64,000 nucleotides of DNA from RXIX01 sp003989075 (lineage in GTDB: Bacteria > Pseudomonadota > Gammaproteobacteria > Competibacterales > Competibacteraceae), in the NCBI GenBank assembly GCA_029780415.1, contig JAKOYN010000147.1:1-64000 (forward strand), written 5' to 3'. The notes beneath the pieces are model-generated. The model was not told the origin of the DNA, ran no database searches, and was given only the letters and a program-made list of their open reading frames with translations. Shown here piece by piece: positions 29,156 through 37,590 of the stretch (the stretch's first letter is position 1; each line of letters starts with the position of its first letter). Made by a program: the position numbers and the translations under genes.

Positions 29156-30207
29156 ATGCCGCGCATTTCGTGCTGTGCGGCGACCCGGAAACGCTGAACG
29201 GTGGCTATCTGTACGACAAGCGCATCGTCGAGGGCCTGCGCGCCCAGGGCTGGAGCCTGCCCTGTCATGCCCTGCCGGATGGTTTTCCATGGCCGGATGC
29301 GGCAGCGCTGGCAGCGGCGGAGTCCCTGCTGAACAGCCTGGCCGATGGGGCGATGGTGGTAATCGATAATCAGGTGTTTGGCGCCCTGCCCGAACTGCTG
29401 CGGGCGCAGGCGGCGCGGTTGCGGCTGGTAGCGCTGGTGCATCATCCGCTGGCGGCGGAAACCGGGCTGAGCGCGGCGGCGCAGGCACAGCTCCTGGTCA
29501 GTGAACAGGCGGCGCTGGCGGCAGCGGCGCGTGTGATCGTCACCAGTCCGGTGACCGCCCGCACACTGGTCAATGAATACGCGGTGCCCGCCGGGCGCAT
29601 TGGCGTGGTGCTGCCCGGTACCGAGCCGGCGCCGCTGGCGGCCGGTTCCGGTGGCGATGAGCTGTTGCTGCTGTGCGTGGCCTCGCTGACGCCGCGCAAG
29701 GGCCATGCGGTACTGCTGCGGGCGCTGGCCGGGCTGCGCCAGTACCGTTGGCATCTGCGCTGCATCGGCAGCCTGACGCGCGATGCCGGGACTGTTGCGC
29801 AGTTGCGGGCGCTGGTCGCGGAGCTGGGGTTGGAGGGCCGGGTGACCTTTGCTGGTGAGAAGCAGCCTGATGCGCTGGAGCCGGACTATCACCGGGCCGA
29901 TCTTTTCGTGCTGCCGTCCTATCTGGAAGGCTATGGCATGGTGCTGGCCGAGGCGCTGGCGCGGGGCTTGCCCATCGTCAGTACGACCGGTGGCGCGATT
30001 CCCGATACGGTGCCGGCCGATGCGGGTCTGCTGGTGCCGCCGGGCGATGTTGCAGCACTGGCGGCGGCGCTGGATACGCTGTTCAGCGATGCCGGACAGC
30101 GCCAGCGCCTGGCTGCTGGCGCCCGCCGGGTCCGGGCGACTTTGATCGACTGGCCGGCAACCTGCGCGCGTTTTGCCGCTGAATTGCATCAGATTGGCGT
30201 GGATTGA
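29152..30207 (+). CDS. GT4-family (GT-B fold) glycosyltransferase
   Basis: Encodes 351 residues. N-terminal acceptor domain has NGGYLYDKRIVEGL and VHHPL; the C-terminal donor domain has LLCVASLTPRKGH, the EX7E motif E-GYGMVLA-E within LEGYGMVLAEALARGLP, and GGAIPDTV. It transfers a sugar from a nucleotide donor; acceptor unknown. It is cytoplasmic or membrane-peripheral. The ATG overlaps the small membrane protein stop. It is shorter than many GT4 enzymes because the N-terminal half is compact. Confidence 0.88.
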   Translation: MNAAHFVLCGDPETLNGGYLYDKRIVEGLRAQGWSLPCHALPDGFPWPDAAALAAAESLLNSLADGAMVVIDNQVFGALPELLRAQAARLRLVALVHHPLAAETGLSAAAQAQLLVSEQAALAAAARVIVTSPVTARTLVNEYAVPAGRIGVVLPGTEPAPLAAGSGGDELLLLCVASLTPRKGHAVLLRALAGLRQYRWHLRCIGSLTRDAGTVAQLRALVAELGLEGRVTFAGEKQPDALEPDYHRADLFVLPSYLEGYGMVLAEALARGLPIVSTTGGAIPDTVPADAGLLVPPGDVAALAAALDTLFSDAGQRQRLAAGARRVRATLIDWPATCARFAAELHQIGVD

Positions 30208-30223
30208 AACCGGCCGCGCGCAT

Positions 30224-31537
30224 TTATTCCAGGATCTCGGCACGGTTGATATCGCTCAGGCGCAGCGACAGAGTGGCGCTGCCACCGGACTTGCGCACCG
30301 TGATCTGTAACATGCCCTCGCTGTTAATTGCGCCGATCTGGCCGGTATAGCGGGTGCCGTTGCTGGTTTGCAGGCGCACGATGCGGCCGCTGTGCCGCGC
30401 CAGTTCCGCCACCGGCAGCGGATGGAACTCGCGCTGCACTGTGATAGTGGACGGGGCGAGTGGCGAGAGCGGACTCTCGGTTTCCACTTTTGGCACCGGC
30501 GGCGGTTCGGGATTCAGCAGCCTGGCCAGGCGCGCCGCATCCCATTTCAGGCTCAGATCGCTCACCGGGGTCGAACCGACTGCCACGCTGAGCCCGAGCA
30601 GTTTGAGCACATCTTCGGGTGTATAGCCGGCCAGATCGGTGACATCCAGCGGCGCCGGTGGCCGGGCCAGCACGGTCAGTTCGCCTTCGCTGGTGCCCAG
30701 GAAACGCCGATAGGCATCCAACAGGCCCGGGCCGGGGTCGATACCGAGTGTGCGCAGGCGCTCCGCCAGCCGGCGGACGTGATCATCCAGATAGGCCTCG
30801 ACGCTCTTGCCGGCCTTGGCGGCGCAATAGGTATTGCGGCGCGCGTTAAAGCCGGCATCGCGCAGCACCAGGCGCAGATGGGTCAGGCGCGGCTGAAAGC
30901 TGAGCAGGGTGGCTGGGTTGAGTGGCTCGGCCGGGGTGGTGATGCCGATATCCAGGTTCACGGTCGTCCAATCGCCGGTGTAGCTGTCCACCTGCAGCTC
31001 CAGGCGATGATCGCGCGGCGCGTAGCGATAGCCGATGCGCAGATCGCTGAGCAACTGCGAGTAGCCCATGCTGCGCCATTCGGTGCCGCCGAAGCGGGTC
31101 AGGGAACCGCAGCCGAGTGCATCGAGATGATCGAACGGCGAGTCGGTTTCAGGCGTGACTGGGGCGTTGAGAAACCCGCCATCCAGTGGCAGATCAATCT
31201 GTTCTGCCGCTAGCGCCATCGCCTCGGGGAACTGGCCATGTCGCAGCCGCCAGTCCAGCAGGAGCAGATCGATGAGGTTGGGTGCGCTCAGGCGCAGGCT
31301 GCCGATCGACAGGGTATCGTTAAGCGCGTGCGGCATGATGCGCAGGCCGTCGATGCCGATCGAGCCTTGCGGGGCCAGGCTGACGCCGGCATAGCTGATC
31401 TCGGCGAAGGGTTTGGCCAGCTGCACCAGGTAATCGGCCTGCTGCCGGGTCTGATACCACAGATAGCCGGCGGCACCGGCAACAGCCAGCAGGACCACGA
31501 CCAGAAGCGTGGCTGCAGCGATCATAAGCTTGCGCAT
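30224..31537 (-). CDS. Hypothetical membrane-anchored protein
   Basis: Encodes 437 residues from ATG 31537. An N-terminal helix (about 5-28, MIAAATLLVVVLLAVAGAAG) anchors it; the rest is probably periplasmic. It has one Cys-containing DALGCGSLTRFGG segment and a conserved-looking YFAPR-like surface of beta strands. The last 60 residues, SNGTRYTGQIGAINSEGML to SDINRAEIL, look like a small beta-barrel (Sm-like or SH3-like). A Pro-rich linker (PEPPPVPKVE) separates the parts. It is convergent with the glycosyltransferase. No family recognised. Confidence 0.6.
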   Translation of the reverse strand: MRKLMIAAATLLVVVLLAVAGAAGYLWYQTRQQADYLVQLAKPFAEISYAGVSLAPQGSIGIDGLRIMPHALNDTLSIGSLRLSAPNLIDLLLLDWRLRHGQFPEAMALAAEQIDLPLDGGFLNAPVTPETDSPFDHLDALGCGSLTRFGGTEWRSMGYSQLLSDLRIGYRYAPRDHRLELQVDSYTGDWTTVNLDIGITTPAEPLNPATLLSFQPRLTHLRLVLRDAGFNARRNTYCAAKAGKSVEAYLDDHVRRLAERLRTLGIDPGPGLLDAYRRFLGTSEGELTVLARPPAPLDVTDLAGYTPEDVLKLLGLSVAVGSTPVSDLSLKWDAARLARLLNPEPPPVPKVETESPLSPLAPSTITVQREFHPLPVAELARHSGRIVRLQTSNGTRYTGQIGAINSEGMLQITVRKSGGSATLSLRLSDINRAEILE

Positions 31538-31719
31538 GGGTGGATACCTCGGCATGACGGGGAACAGGGGCGGCGCACGCAGCCGGCCCGCGCTGCCGCT
31601 CATGATACGCCGCCATGGAGCGCGTGACGGTCCTTTGCTAAGCTTGCGCCGGTTTTGCGGGCGCCATGGCCGCAGCGATTGCACCGAAGGTCCGCGTATC
31701 CACCAGAGAGATGTCGTCC

Positions 31720-33063
31720 ATGAATTTCGCGCAGATCGGCCTCCAGGTGCCGACGCTCCTGTTGCCCCGGCCGGGTGTGGATCTTACCCGCTGGGCGGTG
31801 GTCGCCTGCGACCAGTATACCTCGCAGCCGGATTACTGGGCGCGGGTCGAGGCCTGCGTGGGCGAGGCGCCTTCGACGCTACGCCTGATGCTGCCGGAAA
31901 TTTACCTGGGCGCTGCCGACGAAGCGCAGCGTATCGCGGCGATCCAGGCCACCATGCAGCGCTATCTGCACGAAGGTGTGCTGCAGCCGCAGCCGCCCGG
32001 TCTGTTGCGGATCGAGCGCGAAACCGCGCGCGGGCGCACGCGGCGCGGCCTGATCGCGGCCCTGGATCTGGAGCACTACGATTTCAACGCGGGCGCCCGC
32101 ACCCTGATTCGGCCCACCGAAGGCACCATTCTCGAACGGCTGCCGCCCCGGGTGCGGGTGCGCGCACAGGCACCGCTGGAATTGCCACACGTCATGGTGC
32201 TGATCGATGACCCCGAGTGCAGCGTTATTGAGCCGCTGTTCGCTGAGCCGCAGGAGCCACTCTACGACGCGCCGCTGATGCTCGACAGCGGCCGGGTGCG
32301 CGGCTGGCGGGTTGATCATCCGCTGCTGATCCAGTGGGTCGCCGAGCAGCTCAGCCGGCTGGCCGACCCGGCGACCTTCAACGCCCGCTACGGGGTGCAC
32401 GATGAGCCGGTGCTGCTGTATGCCATGGGCGATGGCAACCATTCCTTCGCGACCGCCAAGACCATCTGGGACGAGATCAAGCGCAGCGCGCCGGACCCGG
32501 TGGCTATTCTCGAACACCCGGCCCGCCATGCTCTGGTGGAGCTGGTCAACCTGCATGATGCGGGCTTGGAATTTGAAGCCATTCACCGCGTGGCCTTCGG
32601 GATCGACAGTGGCGCGCTGCTGACGGCGCTGGCGGCGTTCTGCACGGCCGAGGGCGCGCGCGTGACGGTGCTTGAGTGCCCGGACTGGGCGGCGGCGCGG
32701 CAGGCCTGGGCGGAGCTGCAACAGCCCGGACGGCAGGTGATTGCCTTTGTCGCCGGGGCGCGCTGCGGCGTGCTGCGGATCGACCAGCCACGCCTGAGCC
32801 TGCCGGTGGCCACGCTGCAGGCGTTTCTCGATGCCTACCTGCCGCAGCAGCCCGGTGCGCGGCTCGACTACATTCATGGTGAGGACACGCTGTGCCAGCT
32901 CGGTGCTGCAGCGGGCAACATCGGCTTTTACCTGCCGGCGCTGGCCAAGGGCGATTTCTTCCGCACCATCATTCGCGATGGCGCGCTGCCGCGCAAAACC
33001 TTCTCGATGGGCGAAGCTGACGAGAAACGCTTTTATCTGGAGTGCCGGCGCATTATTCCCTGA
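31720..33063 (+). CDS. DUF1015 family protein
   Basis: Encodes 447 residues from ATG 31720 (AGAGAG 9 nt upstream). RWAVVACDQYTSQPDYW near the start and YAMGDGNHSFATAKTIWDE in the middle are hallmarks of DUF1015, a family related to the ParB/SerK-type kinase fold (SbnI is a free-serine kinase). The GDGNHS motif is likely the active-site strand. It may phosphorylate a small molecule such as serine; this is inference. It precedes an EF-G paralogue by 39 nt on the same strand. Confidence 0.85.
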   Translation: MNFAQIGLQVPTLLLPRPGVDLTRWAVVACDQYTSQPDYWARVEACVGEAPSTLRLMLPEIYLGAADEAQRIAAIQATMQRYLHEGVLQPQPPGLLRIERETARGRTRRGLIAALDLEHYDFNAGARTLIRPTEGTILERLPPRVRVRAQAPLELPHVMVLIDDPECSVIEPLFAEPQEPLYDAPLMLDSGRVRGWRVDHPLLIQWVAEQLSRLADPATFNARYGVHDEPVLLYAMGDGNHSFATAKTIWDEIKRSAPDPVAILEHPARHALVELVNLHDAGLEFEAIHRVAFGIDSGALLTALAAFCTAEGARVTVLECPDWAAARQAWAELQQPGRQVIAFVAGARCGVLRIDQPRLSLPVATLQAFLDAYLPQQPGARLDYIHGEDTLCQLGAAAGNIGFYLPALAKGDFFRTIIRDGALPRKTFSMGEADEKRFYLECRRIIP

Positions 33064-33102
33064 GAACGGTGCGCGTCGGCGCCGAGCAACGAGGATCGGG
33101 CG

Positions 33103-35172
33103 ATGGGCAAGGCATTGGAGCTGCTGGATCTGAACGGCGTGCGCAACATCGGTGTGGCCGCGCATGTCGATGCGGGCAAGACCACCCTGACCGAACGGAT
33201 GCTGTACTACGCGGGTGCCTCGCACAAGATCGGCGAAGTGCATGAGGGCGCGGCGCATATGGATTATATGGCCGAGGAGCAGGAGCACGGCATCACCATC
33301 ACCGCCGCCGTGACCCGCCTGCCCTGGCGTGGGCATTTGATCCAGTTGATCGACACGCCCGGCCATGTCGATTTCACCATCGAAGTCGAGCGCTCGATGC
33401 GGGTGCTGGACGGCTGCGTGATCGTGCTCGACGGCGTGCGCGGCGTAGAGCCGCAGACGGAAACCGTGTGGCAGCAGCGCACCCGCTTCCAGTTGCCGGC
33501 CCTGTTTTTCGTCAACAAGCTCGATCGGCCCGGGGCGGACTTCGCCCGGGCGCTGGCCACGGTGCGCGAGCGGCTCGCTGTCGAACCGGTGGCGGTGACC
33601 GTGCCGGACCCGGCCGGCGCTGGCGCGGTGATCCATCTGATCGAAGGTACCCGGCTGCGGTTTGGCGGCGAACGTGGCGAGCAGTTGAGCGCGCTGCCCT
33701 GCGATGCCGTGACCTGGGCGCAGGTACGGCCCTGGCGGGAAACCCTGCTGCTGGCGGTGGCGGAACTGGACGATGCGCTGGCCGAGCAGGTGCTGACCGA
33801 GCAGGAGCCGGACCCGGAGGCGGTGTGGATGGCACTGCGTCAGGTGACCCTGGCCGGTCGGGTTTGTCCCTGCTTTGCGGGCAGTGCACTGCGCAATCAG
33901 GGCGTGCAGCCGTTGCTCGATGGCGTGACCCGTCTGCTGCCGGCGCCAACCGAGCGTCCGCCGAGTCTGGCACAGCGTCCCGATGGGACCTGCGAAGCGG
34001 TGGTGATGGACGCAGCCGGACCGCTGGCGGCGCTGGTGTTCAAGGTGCAGATGTGGGAAGGCCGCCGTCATCTGTTTGCCCGTCTCTATCGTGGCACGCT
34101 CAGGCCCGGCGATCTGGTGGCGATTCCCGGGCCACGCGGCCAGATGCGCCAGGAACGGGTGGCGCGGCTGTTTGAGGTCGATGCCAATCACAAGAGCCGG
34201 ATCGACGAGGCCAGCGCCGGGCAGATCGTGCTGCTGGCCGGGCTGCGCTGGGCGACGACTGGCGATACCCTGTGCGCACCGGAGCATCCGCTGTGGCTGG
34301 AGCGCATCGAGACCCGTGCGCCCGTGCTGGGTCTGGCGATCGAGGCACAGTCCGGCGCTGATGAGGACAAGCTGCTGGAGGCGCTCGACAAGCTGCAGCA
34401 GGAGGATCCGACCCTGCGCGTCGAGGAGGACCCGGAAACCGGGCAGCGGGTGCTGCGGGGTATGGGCGAACTGCATCTGCAAATTGCCGGGGAACGTCTG
34501 CGGCGCGAGTTCAACGTCAACATTCGCGTGGGCAGCCCCGACGTGGTGACCCGGGAAACCATCGAACGCGCCGCCACGGCCAGTAGCCTGTTCCACCGGC
34601 TCATCGAGCAGCCTGATGGCAAAAAGCTGGAGATGAAGGCCGGGGCGCGGGTGGCGGTTGAACCGCTGCCGCGTGGTGCCGGGGTGACGGTCAGTGCCGA
34701 TGCACCCCAGGTGATGCCGGCGGGTTTGGAGCTGAACCCCGCGCAGCGTGAGGCCCTGGCCGCCGGTGCCGATGATGTCCTGGCGACGGGGCCGACCCGT
34801 GGTGCGCCCTTGCAGGATGTGGCGTTGCGGGTACTGGAAGTGGAGCTGTTTGGCGCGTTGTCCAGCCCGCAGGCGCTGCGGGTGGCGGTGGCCGAGGCGG
34901 CGCGCAAGGCCCTGGCCCAGGCTGGCGGTCTGGTGCTGCGGCCGATCATGACCACCGAGGTGGTGGTGCCGGAGAGCGATGTCGGTGCGGTGCTGGGTGA
35001 TTTGCAGGCGCGCCGGGCGGTGATCCGCGACACCGCGACGCTGGGTGAGATGAGCGTGATCCAGTGTGATTGTCCACTGGATCGCCTGCTGGGCTATATC
35101 ACCGATCTGCGCGGCATGACCCGTGGTCGCGGCCAGTTCACCATGACCTTCGATCGTTTCGATAGCGCCTGA
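33103..35172 (+). CDS. Elongation factor G paralogue (EF-G-like translational GTPase)
   Basis: Encodes 689 residues with all five EF-G domains. GTPase motifs: AHVDAGKTT (G1, residues 20-28), HGITITAA (G2/switch I), DTPGHVDF (G3), NKLD (G4) and GSAL (G5). Domain IV has VGAVLGDLQARRAVI, and the end RGQFTMTFDRF is domain V. It lacks neighbours of the str operon (rpsL, rpsG, tuf), so it is a second, divergent EF-G. Roles known for such paralogues include ribosome recycling or stress translation; which applies is not visible. Confidence 0.85.
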   Translation: MGKALELLDLNGVRNIGVAAHVDAGKTTLTERMLYYAGASHKIGEVHEGAAHMDYMAEEQEHGITITAAVTRLPWRGHLIQLIDTPGHVDFTIEVERSMRVLDGCVIVLDGVRGVEPQTETVWQQRTRFQLPALFFVNKLDRPGADFARALATVRERLAVEPVAVTVPDPAGAGAVIHLIEGTRLRFGGERGEQLSALPCDAVTWAQVRPWRETLLLAVAELDDALAEQVLTEQEPDPEAVWMALRQVTLAGRVCPCFAGSALRNQGVQPLLDGVTRLLPAPTERPPSLAQRPDGTCEAVVMDAAGPLAALVFKVQMWEGRRHLFARLYRGTLRPGDLVAIPGPRGQMRQERVARLFEVDANHKSRIDEASAGQIVLLAGLRWATTGDTLCAPEHPLWLERIETRAPVLGLAIEAQSGADEDKLLEALDKLQQEDPTLRVEEDPETGQRVLRGMGELHLQIAGERLRREFNVNIRVGSPDVVTRETIERAATASSLFHRLIEQPDGKKLEMKAGARVAVEPLPRGAGVTVSADAPQVMPAGLELNPAQREALAAGADDVLATGPTRGAPLQDVALRVLEVELFGALSSPQALRVAVAEAARKALAQAGGLVLRPIMTTEVVVPESDVGAVLGDLQARRAVIRDTATLGEMSVIQCDCPLDRLLGYITDLRGMTRGRGQFTMTFDRFDSA

Positions 35173-35363
35173 CGATGCGGCGCACAAAAAATAACGACGC
35201 ACTGCACAAAAGGGAAAATTTTTTCGTTAGAATCCTCGCTTGCGGTCATTGCATTTTTTTGACTCTTGATATCCGGGCTGTATGGATGAGTCGTGATGCC
35301 GCGTGGGGCGCCGGGTTCCAGACCGGTCGCCGGTTAAAACTGACAGAACCGGAGTAACATGCC

Positions 35364-35567
35364 ATGAACCGGACCAGAAGCGAGTTTTTCGATCCGACCC
35401 AGTTCCTGGGCGAGATGATCGATCTGACCAATCAAGTGCAGATGGCCAGCTTTGAGGCCATGATGACCAACTGGGAAGGGGGGCTGGACTTTTTCGCCAA
35501 CCTGCTCAAGCGGACTGAGGAAATGACTGCCCGGCGTAATCCCCTGTTGCGCAGTGTGGCAGAGTAA
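35364..35567 (+). CDS. Small hypothetical protein, 67 residues, phasin-like composition
   Basis: Starts at ATG 35364 with GGAGT about 11 nt upstream. The product is an amphipathic helical protein (FDPTQFLGEMIDLTNQVQMA, FEAMMTNWEGGLDFFANLL) rich in Phe, Met and Leu without a signal peptide. Such short amphipathic proteins occur on PHA granules (phasins), but I cannot assign it. A possible promoter is the TAGAAT box at 35228-35233 after an A/T-rich tract. The 190 bases upstream hold no other gene. Confidence 0.55.
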   Translation: MNRTRSEFFDPTQFLGEMIDLTNQVQMASFEAMMTNWEGGLDFFANLLKRTEEMTARRNPLLRSVAE

Positions 35568-35867
35568 GGCTTGAGCTTAGGACCGCGCCTGTGGAAGCAG
35601 CGCTGTCGATGCGATAACAACTAAAGACCGGTTCCCGGCAGTAGCGCGCTCCCCGAGGCAGGCAACGCGCGGGGCCGCCGGGAATCTCCCTGGAATGGCG
35701 ATTACGCCGCGATGGATTTCAGCAGTATTGGATATTGACCCGAGACCAAGCCGGATTGATCTGTCGATGTTCAAGCGCAGTCTGGCGCGCTGCACGGCTA
35801 AAGGCGGCACCCAGCCGGCATGGCAGGAAGGCGAAGCCGTGCCCTGAGATGGCCCGGCCGCGCCTGC
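35568..35867. other. Intergenic region downstream of the 67-residue gene
   Basis: 300 bases with no supportable gene. The nested stem-loop at 35632-35684 is the only structure seen. A 50-codon frame at 35695-35847 lacks the codon bias of neighbouring genes. Confidence 0.5.
35632..35684. repeat. Nested stem-loop, possible terminator
   Basis: Outer arms TTCCCGGC (35632-35639) and GCCGGGAA (35677-35684), inner arms CCCCG (35651-35655) and CGGGG (35670-35674). It lies 65 nt after the small gene stop and before the converging nosL gene. It could terminate transcription or be part of a structured RNA. Confidence 0.4.
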
Positions 35868-36377
35868 CTATTCGAAAACACCCCGATCAAGCTGTTCCAG
35901 CAGGGCAGGCGTCACCTCGTCAAAGCGCAGGACACGCCGGCCATGGTGATCCTTGAGAAATTCCCGTGCTTCCGCCTCGCTGGCCAGCGGCACCAGTTCG
36001 TGGCCCATCGGCCCGAGGGTATCGGAGCCCACCACATACCAGGCGTTGCGGGCATTGATCCGCGTGACCCCGTAATACTCAGTCACGCCAATGGCGGCGA
36101 TCTGCTCCTGGCTATGACCGGGTGCATATTTGGACAGGTTCAGCAGGTACTTGAACAGATCCTTAGCGCCATCGAAGTGATGGGCATGGCCGTCCTGGTA
36201 ATGCACGGTTGCGACCCAGTCCGGATAGAGGCTGACGAACATGCCGCACACCGGACAGGTATCCCTGGGACCGGGTGCGGGCAGTTGCAGCGACTCGCCC
36301 CAGACCGCCGTGAGCAGACCGAACAGGAGCAGTCCGGCAGCCAGTCGGGTCTTGAGCCTGAGCCGGGGTGTGCTCAT
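35868..36377 (-). CDS. NosL-family copper-chaperone-like protein
   Basis: Encodes 169 residues with an N-terminal hydrophobic segment (about 11-27). The NosL metal motif is DTCPVCGMFVSLYPDW, with the CxxC-x-M Cu(I)-binding residues, plus HYQDGHAHHFDGAKDLFKY. NosL proteins deliver copper in the periplasm, classically to nitrous oxide reductase. It is not a lipoprotein here; no lipobox Cys. The ATG overlaps the stop of the Tat-NosL gene (ATGA). No nosZ lies in the window. Last gene of a six-gene minus-strand cluster. Confidence 0.85.
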   Translation of the reverse strand: MSTPRLRLKTRLAAGLLLFGLLTAVWGESLQLPAPGPRDTCPVCGMFVSLYPDWVATVHYQDGHAHHFDGAKDLFKYLLNLSKYAPGHSQEQIAAIGVTEYYGVTRINARNAWYVVGSDTLGPMGHELVPLASEAEAREFLKDHHGRRVLRFDEVTPALLEQLDRGVFE

Positions 36378-37000
36378 CCGTGCGCAGCGTGCTGCTTCTT
36401 GTCTGCGCGCTTCTTGCGGATCATGGCGGTATCGCTGGCCATGCTCTGATAGGCAGCCTGCAGCGCAGTGTCGAAATCGCCCAGTTCACCGCCCTGTTCC
36501 TTCTGGACCGCTTCGGCAGCAGTCTTGTCAGCGAAGGCGACCTTGCTCTGCTGGGTCATCACGCCCGGCAGTTTCGAGCCGATCAGATAGGTGGCGTCAT
36601 CTACATTCACCAGCGGCTTGGGATCGGTCTTGGCACCAAAATCGGCGGCGTAGATCGCCTTCGGGCCACGGTCGAGATTCAGGGCCAGACTGAGTGCGGC
36701 ACAGTGCAGCGAGCAGGTGGCATCGATCAGATCATCCTGATACTGCACCAGGTGGCGACTGTGATGGTATTGCGTGCGATCCATGCCGCAGTAGGGGCAC
36801 TTGGGGTAGCGGACCAGCTCGTTATCCAGCGGCTTGGGGTCCGGCTGAGTCTTGGGTACGAACTGCAGCGGCGTGCCATCGGTTGCGCAGGGGGTACTGG
36901 CGATGCTGGGCACGCTGAGCGCGGCGATGCCGGCGGTGGCACCCGTAACGGCGAACAGACGCAGCATCTGGCGGCGTGTGGGCTGGACAGGATCAGTCAT
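36374..37000 (-). CDS. Tat-exported NosL-family protein
   Basis: Encodes 208 residues with a twin-arginine signal (TRRQMLRLFA, residues 8-17, then a hydrophobic stretch). The mature part has YPKCPYCGMDRTQYHHSRH with the CxxC-x-M site, a second pair in CSLHC and DDATYLIGSKLPGVM. This matches NosL-like proteins of the wider family. Tat export suggests it folds or binds its metal before crossing the membrane. The C-terminal tail KKRADKKQHAAHG is basic with His. It is translationally coupled to the second nosL gene. Confidence 0.82.
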   Translation of the reverse strand: MTDPVQPTRRQMLRLFAVTGATAGIAALSVPSIASTPCATDGTPLQFVPKTQPDPKPLDNELVRYPKCPYCGMDRTQYHHSRHLVQYQDDLIDATCSLHCAALSLALNLDRGPKAIYAADFGAKTDPKPLVNVDDATYLIGSKLPGVMTQQSKVAFADKTAAEAVQKEQGGELGDFDTALQAAYQSMASDTAMIRKKRADKKQHAAHG

Positions 37001-37082
37001 GACGGCAATTCCCTTGGATGGGTGATAAAAGTGGATAAGGATTCATCTTAATCGATCAATCGGGTGCTGGCATTGCGGACGG

Positions 37083-37583
37083 TCATTGCTGAGACAGCAG
37101 ATCAGCGACGGCGCGGGCAAAGACCTCGGGAGTAGATTCACCGATGATGCGGGCGCGGATGATGCCCTGGCGATCGATGAGGAAGGTCACCGGCAGGCCC
37201 ATCACCCGGTAGTCGCGGGTGACCACGCCCTGGCGATCCAGCAGTACCGGATAGGAAATGCCCAGCCCGGCGACGAAGGGCCGCACGGTTTCCACAGGCT
37301 GCATGACGTTGACGGCCAGAATCACCAGACCGCGCCCTTGGTGCTGGCGATAGACCGGTTCCAGCGCCTGCATCTCGCCATGGCAGTACGGACACCAGTC
37401 GGCCCAGAAACGCAGCGCAACGACCTGACCGCGATACTGTTCGGGGAAACGTATCCCCGGACCGTCGAGCTGCTCCAGGGTAAACGCCGGCGCTGGCGTA
37501 CCGTTGTGCAGGGTGGTGATGTTCTGGTCACAGGCAGCAAGCCAGGATAGCAGAGCGATCAGGAGCCATCGCAGCAGGGTCAT
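37083..37583 (-). CDS. TlpA-like thioredoxin-fold lipoprotein
   Basis: Encodes 166 residues. A lipoprotein signal ends in LLSWLAAC (lipid Cys residue 19). The thioredoxin fold has the active-site WADWCPYCHGEM and the cis-Pro region GLPVTFLIDRQG. It reduces or isomerises disulfides at the outer face of the inner membrane, likely keeping the Cys of the NosL proteins reduced. It lies between the membrane protein gene (7 nt upstream) and tat-nosL (82 nt downstream). Confidence 0.88.
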   Translation of the reverse strand: MTLLRWLLIALLSWLAACDQNITTLHNGTPAPAFTLEQLDGPGIRFPEQYRGQVVALRFWADWCPYCHGEMQALEPVYRQHQGRGLVILAVNVMQPVETVRPFVAGLGISYPVLLDRQGVVTRDYRVMGLPVTFLIDRQGIIRARIIGESTPEVFARAVADLLSQQ

Positions 37584-37590
37584 GGGTGCG

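Noticed and set aside
31879..35202. A 1107-codon open frame on the minus strand opposite the DUF1015 and EF-G genes
   Set aside because: It runs antisense across two clear genes and a gap, and its protein is low-complexity Arg/Gln/His. It results from GC-rich codon use of the real genes.
35695..35847. A 50-codon plus-strand frame in the gap before nosL
   Set aside because: No good ribosome-binding site and no GC bias at the third codon position; likely chance.
35868..37000. Part of a nitrous oxide reductase (nos) operon
   Set aside because: Two NosL-type proteins are present but nosZ, nosR, nosD, nosF and nosY are not; the ABC pair is of LolCD/FtsX type.
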